A stretch of DNA of 6,145 nt, taken from an uncultured cyanobacterium. GTDB taxonomy: Bacteria; Cyanobacteriota; Cyanobacteriia; Phormidesmidales; Phormidesmidaceae. Of the stretch, positions 5,731 through 6,145 are shown one piece after another. The stretch is taken from the NCBI GenBank assembly GCA_938029995.1, contig CALHGI010000606.1, positions 1 to 6,145 on the forward strand. The letters run 5' to 3'. The notes under the pieces are model-generated. The model worked only from the letters and a program-made list of their open reading frames with translations. It ran no database searches and had not been told where the DNA came from. The translations under genes and the position numbers were made by a program. Within the stretch, counting starts at the first letter, position 1, and the number at the start of each line of letters is the position of its first letter.

Positions 5731-5758
5731 TATAAAAACGTTGTTATTGGAACGTTTT
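5731..5758 (+). promoter_or_regulatory. Possible -10 box and operator-like inverted repeat
   Basis: AAAACGTT (5735-5742) and AACGTTTT (5751-5758) are perfect inverted repeats with an 8-base spacer, ending six bases before the cheB-like ATG. A TATAAA (5731-5736) overlaps the left arm and could be a -10 box; no good -35 box is seen at the right spacing. If this is the promoter, a dimeric regulator on the repeat would block it. If transcription starts further upstream, the RNA hairpin would sit over the ribosome-binding region. Confidence 0.4.
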
Positions 5759-5764
5759 GTAACT

Positions 5765-6145
5765 ATGTCTACAATTAATTCCAGTAATCAACATGAATTT
5801 AAGCCAGGGGCTTTTGAGATTGTTGCGATCGCAACCTCAGCCGGAGGCCTCAACGCCCTCAGTACCGTTCTAGGGGGCCTACCCGCCGACTTTCCCACCG
5901 CCATCGTCGTCGTCCAACACCTAGCCCCCCACCATCGCTCCCACATGGCCAATATCCTCAGCCGCCGCACATGCCTAACCGTCAAATCCGCCGAGGCGGG
6001 CGATCGTCTGCAAGCGGGCACCGTCTACCTCGCCCCGCCCAATCGACATTTACTAGTCAATCCAGACCACACCCTAGCCCTAACCCAAACCGAACTGGTC
6101 AACTTTGTGCGCCCGGCCGCAGACCTGCTATTTAACTCCGTCGCC
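5765..6145 (+). CDS. CheB-type protein-glutamate methylesterase domain, 3' end missing
   Basis: The first 127 residues of a protein that runs off the window. From about residue 17 it matches the catalytic domain of CheB, which removes methyl groups from glutamates of chemoreceptors. Seen directly: AIATSAGG with nucleophile Ser25, VVVQHL with catalytic His52 (27 residues later, close to the spacing in known CheB), RRT (67-69), VYLAPPNRHLL (87-97) and VRPAADLLF (115-123). The third catalytic residue, an Asp, would lie beyond the window. There is no N-terminal receiver domain, unlike classical CheB, so phosphorylation cannot act in cis. In cyanobacteria such domains often begin large CheB-CheR-PAS-kinase fusions; whether that is so here cannot be seen. 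The ATG is chosen because the match begins soon after it; only a weak GGAA (5749-5752) precedes it. A HIP1 octamer lies at 5825-5832. Confidence 0.9.
   Translation, partial: MSTINSSNQHEFKPGAFEIVAIATSAGGLNALSTVLGGLPADFPTAIVVVQHLAPHHRSHMANILSRRTCLTVKSAEAGDRLQAGTVYLAPPNRHLLVNPDHTLALTQTELVNFVRPAADLLFNSVA
5825..5832. repeat. HIP1 octamer
   Basis: GCGATCGC, the highly iterated palindrome of many cyanobacterial genomes, occurs once, inside the cheB-like coding sequence. A single copy in about 6 kb is above chance but lower than in HIP1-rich genomes. Confidence 0.8.

Larger units (their letters stand above)
5200..5764. promoter_or_regulatory. Divergent intergenic region rich in inverted repeats
   Basis: This 565-base gap must carry the 5' regions of both the REC-REC gene (leftward) and the cheB-like gene (rightward). 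It contains a 12-bp palindrome with an overlapping TTGACA, a GGCCCT/AGGGCC inverted repeat, a hairpin followed by a T-run, and an inverted repeat close to the rightward start. Long-range complementarity GTAGATT (5430-5436) with AATCTAC (5546-5552) could close a folded domain around the GGCCCT hairpin. I see no convincing gene in it and no confident -35/-10 pair for the leftward gene. A structured RNA inside it is possible. Confidence 0.5.

Noticed and set aside
5563..5778. 71-residue open frame running into the cheB-like start
   Set aside because: It has no domain, contains the leader hairpin and T-run, and overlaps the well-supported start at 5765.
5788..6021. 77-residue minus-strand open frame
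   Set aside because: Antisense to the conserved CheB catalytic domain; high C content of that gene keeps the opposite frame open.
1..6145. A new multi-gene defence, mobile or biosynthetic system
   Set aside because: Only five long genes are present. Three are recognisable families of glycosylation or signalling, one is unknown, and nothing resembles a nuclease, transposase, toxin or phage protein.

Overview
The window looks like a piece of a cyanobacterial chromosome. Supporting signs are one HIP1 octamer (GCGATCGC, 5825-5832), several partial GCGATCG/CGATCGC sites, weak or absent Shine-Dalgarno sequences, roughly balanced base composition by eye, and protein types that are common in cyanobacteria: the GT2 family with a PRER motif after the first strand, multi-REC regulators, and a CheB domain without a receiver. 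Genus cannot be read from this window. I see no rRNA, tRNA, CRISPR array, insertion sequence or phage gene.

Layout, left to right. (1) 40-942 (+): a 300-residue protein of unknown function with one N-terminal membrane segment. (2) 943-1649: about 700 bases without a convincing gene, holding an 11-bp tandem repeat, a 32-nt imperfect hairpin and a doubtful 24-codon reading frame. (3) 1650-2825 (+) and 3130-4212 (+): two tandem family 2 glycosyltransferases, about 60% identical over roughly 280 residues by hand alignment, so clearly a local duplication. They are separated by about 300 bases containing a short direct repeat and a good hairpin. (4) 4213-4368: a short convergent gap with a CCATGG/CCATGG hairpin. 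(5) 4369-5199 (-): a protein made only of two response-regulator receiver domains, each with some substituted pocket residues. (6) 5200-5764: a 565-base divergent region rich in inverted repeats. (7) 5765-6145 (+): the first 127 residues of a CheB-type methylesterase domain, cut off by the window end.

How they may work together: the REC-REC protein and the CheB-type protein are divergently transcribed from one long intergenic region and are both signal-transduction components, so a shared sensory or taxis-like pathway is plausible but not shown. The glycosyltransferases probably act on a surface glycan or glycolipid; donor and acceptor are unknown. Nothing links them functionally to the signalling genes beyond position. 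I found no clear new multi-gene system. The most useful leads are the diverged glycosyltransferase pair, the degenerate double receiver, and the structured leader of the cheB-like gene.
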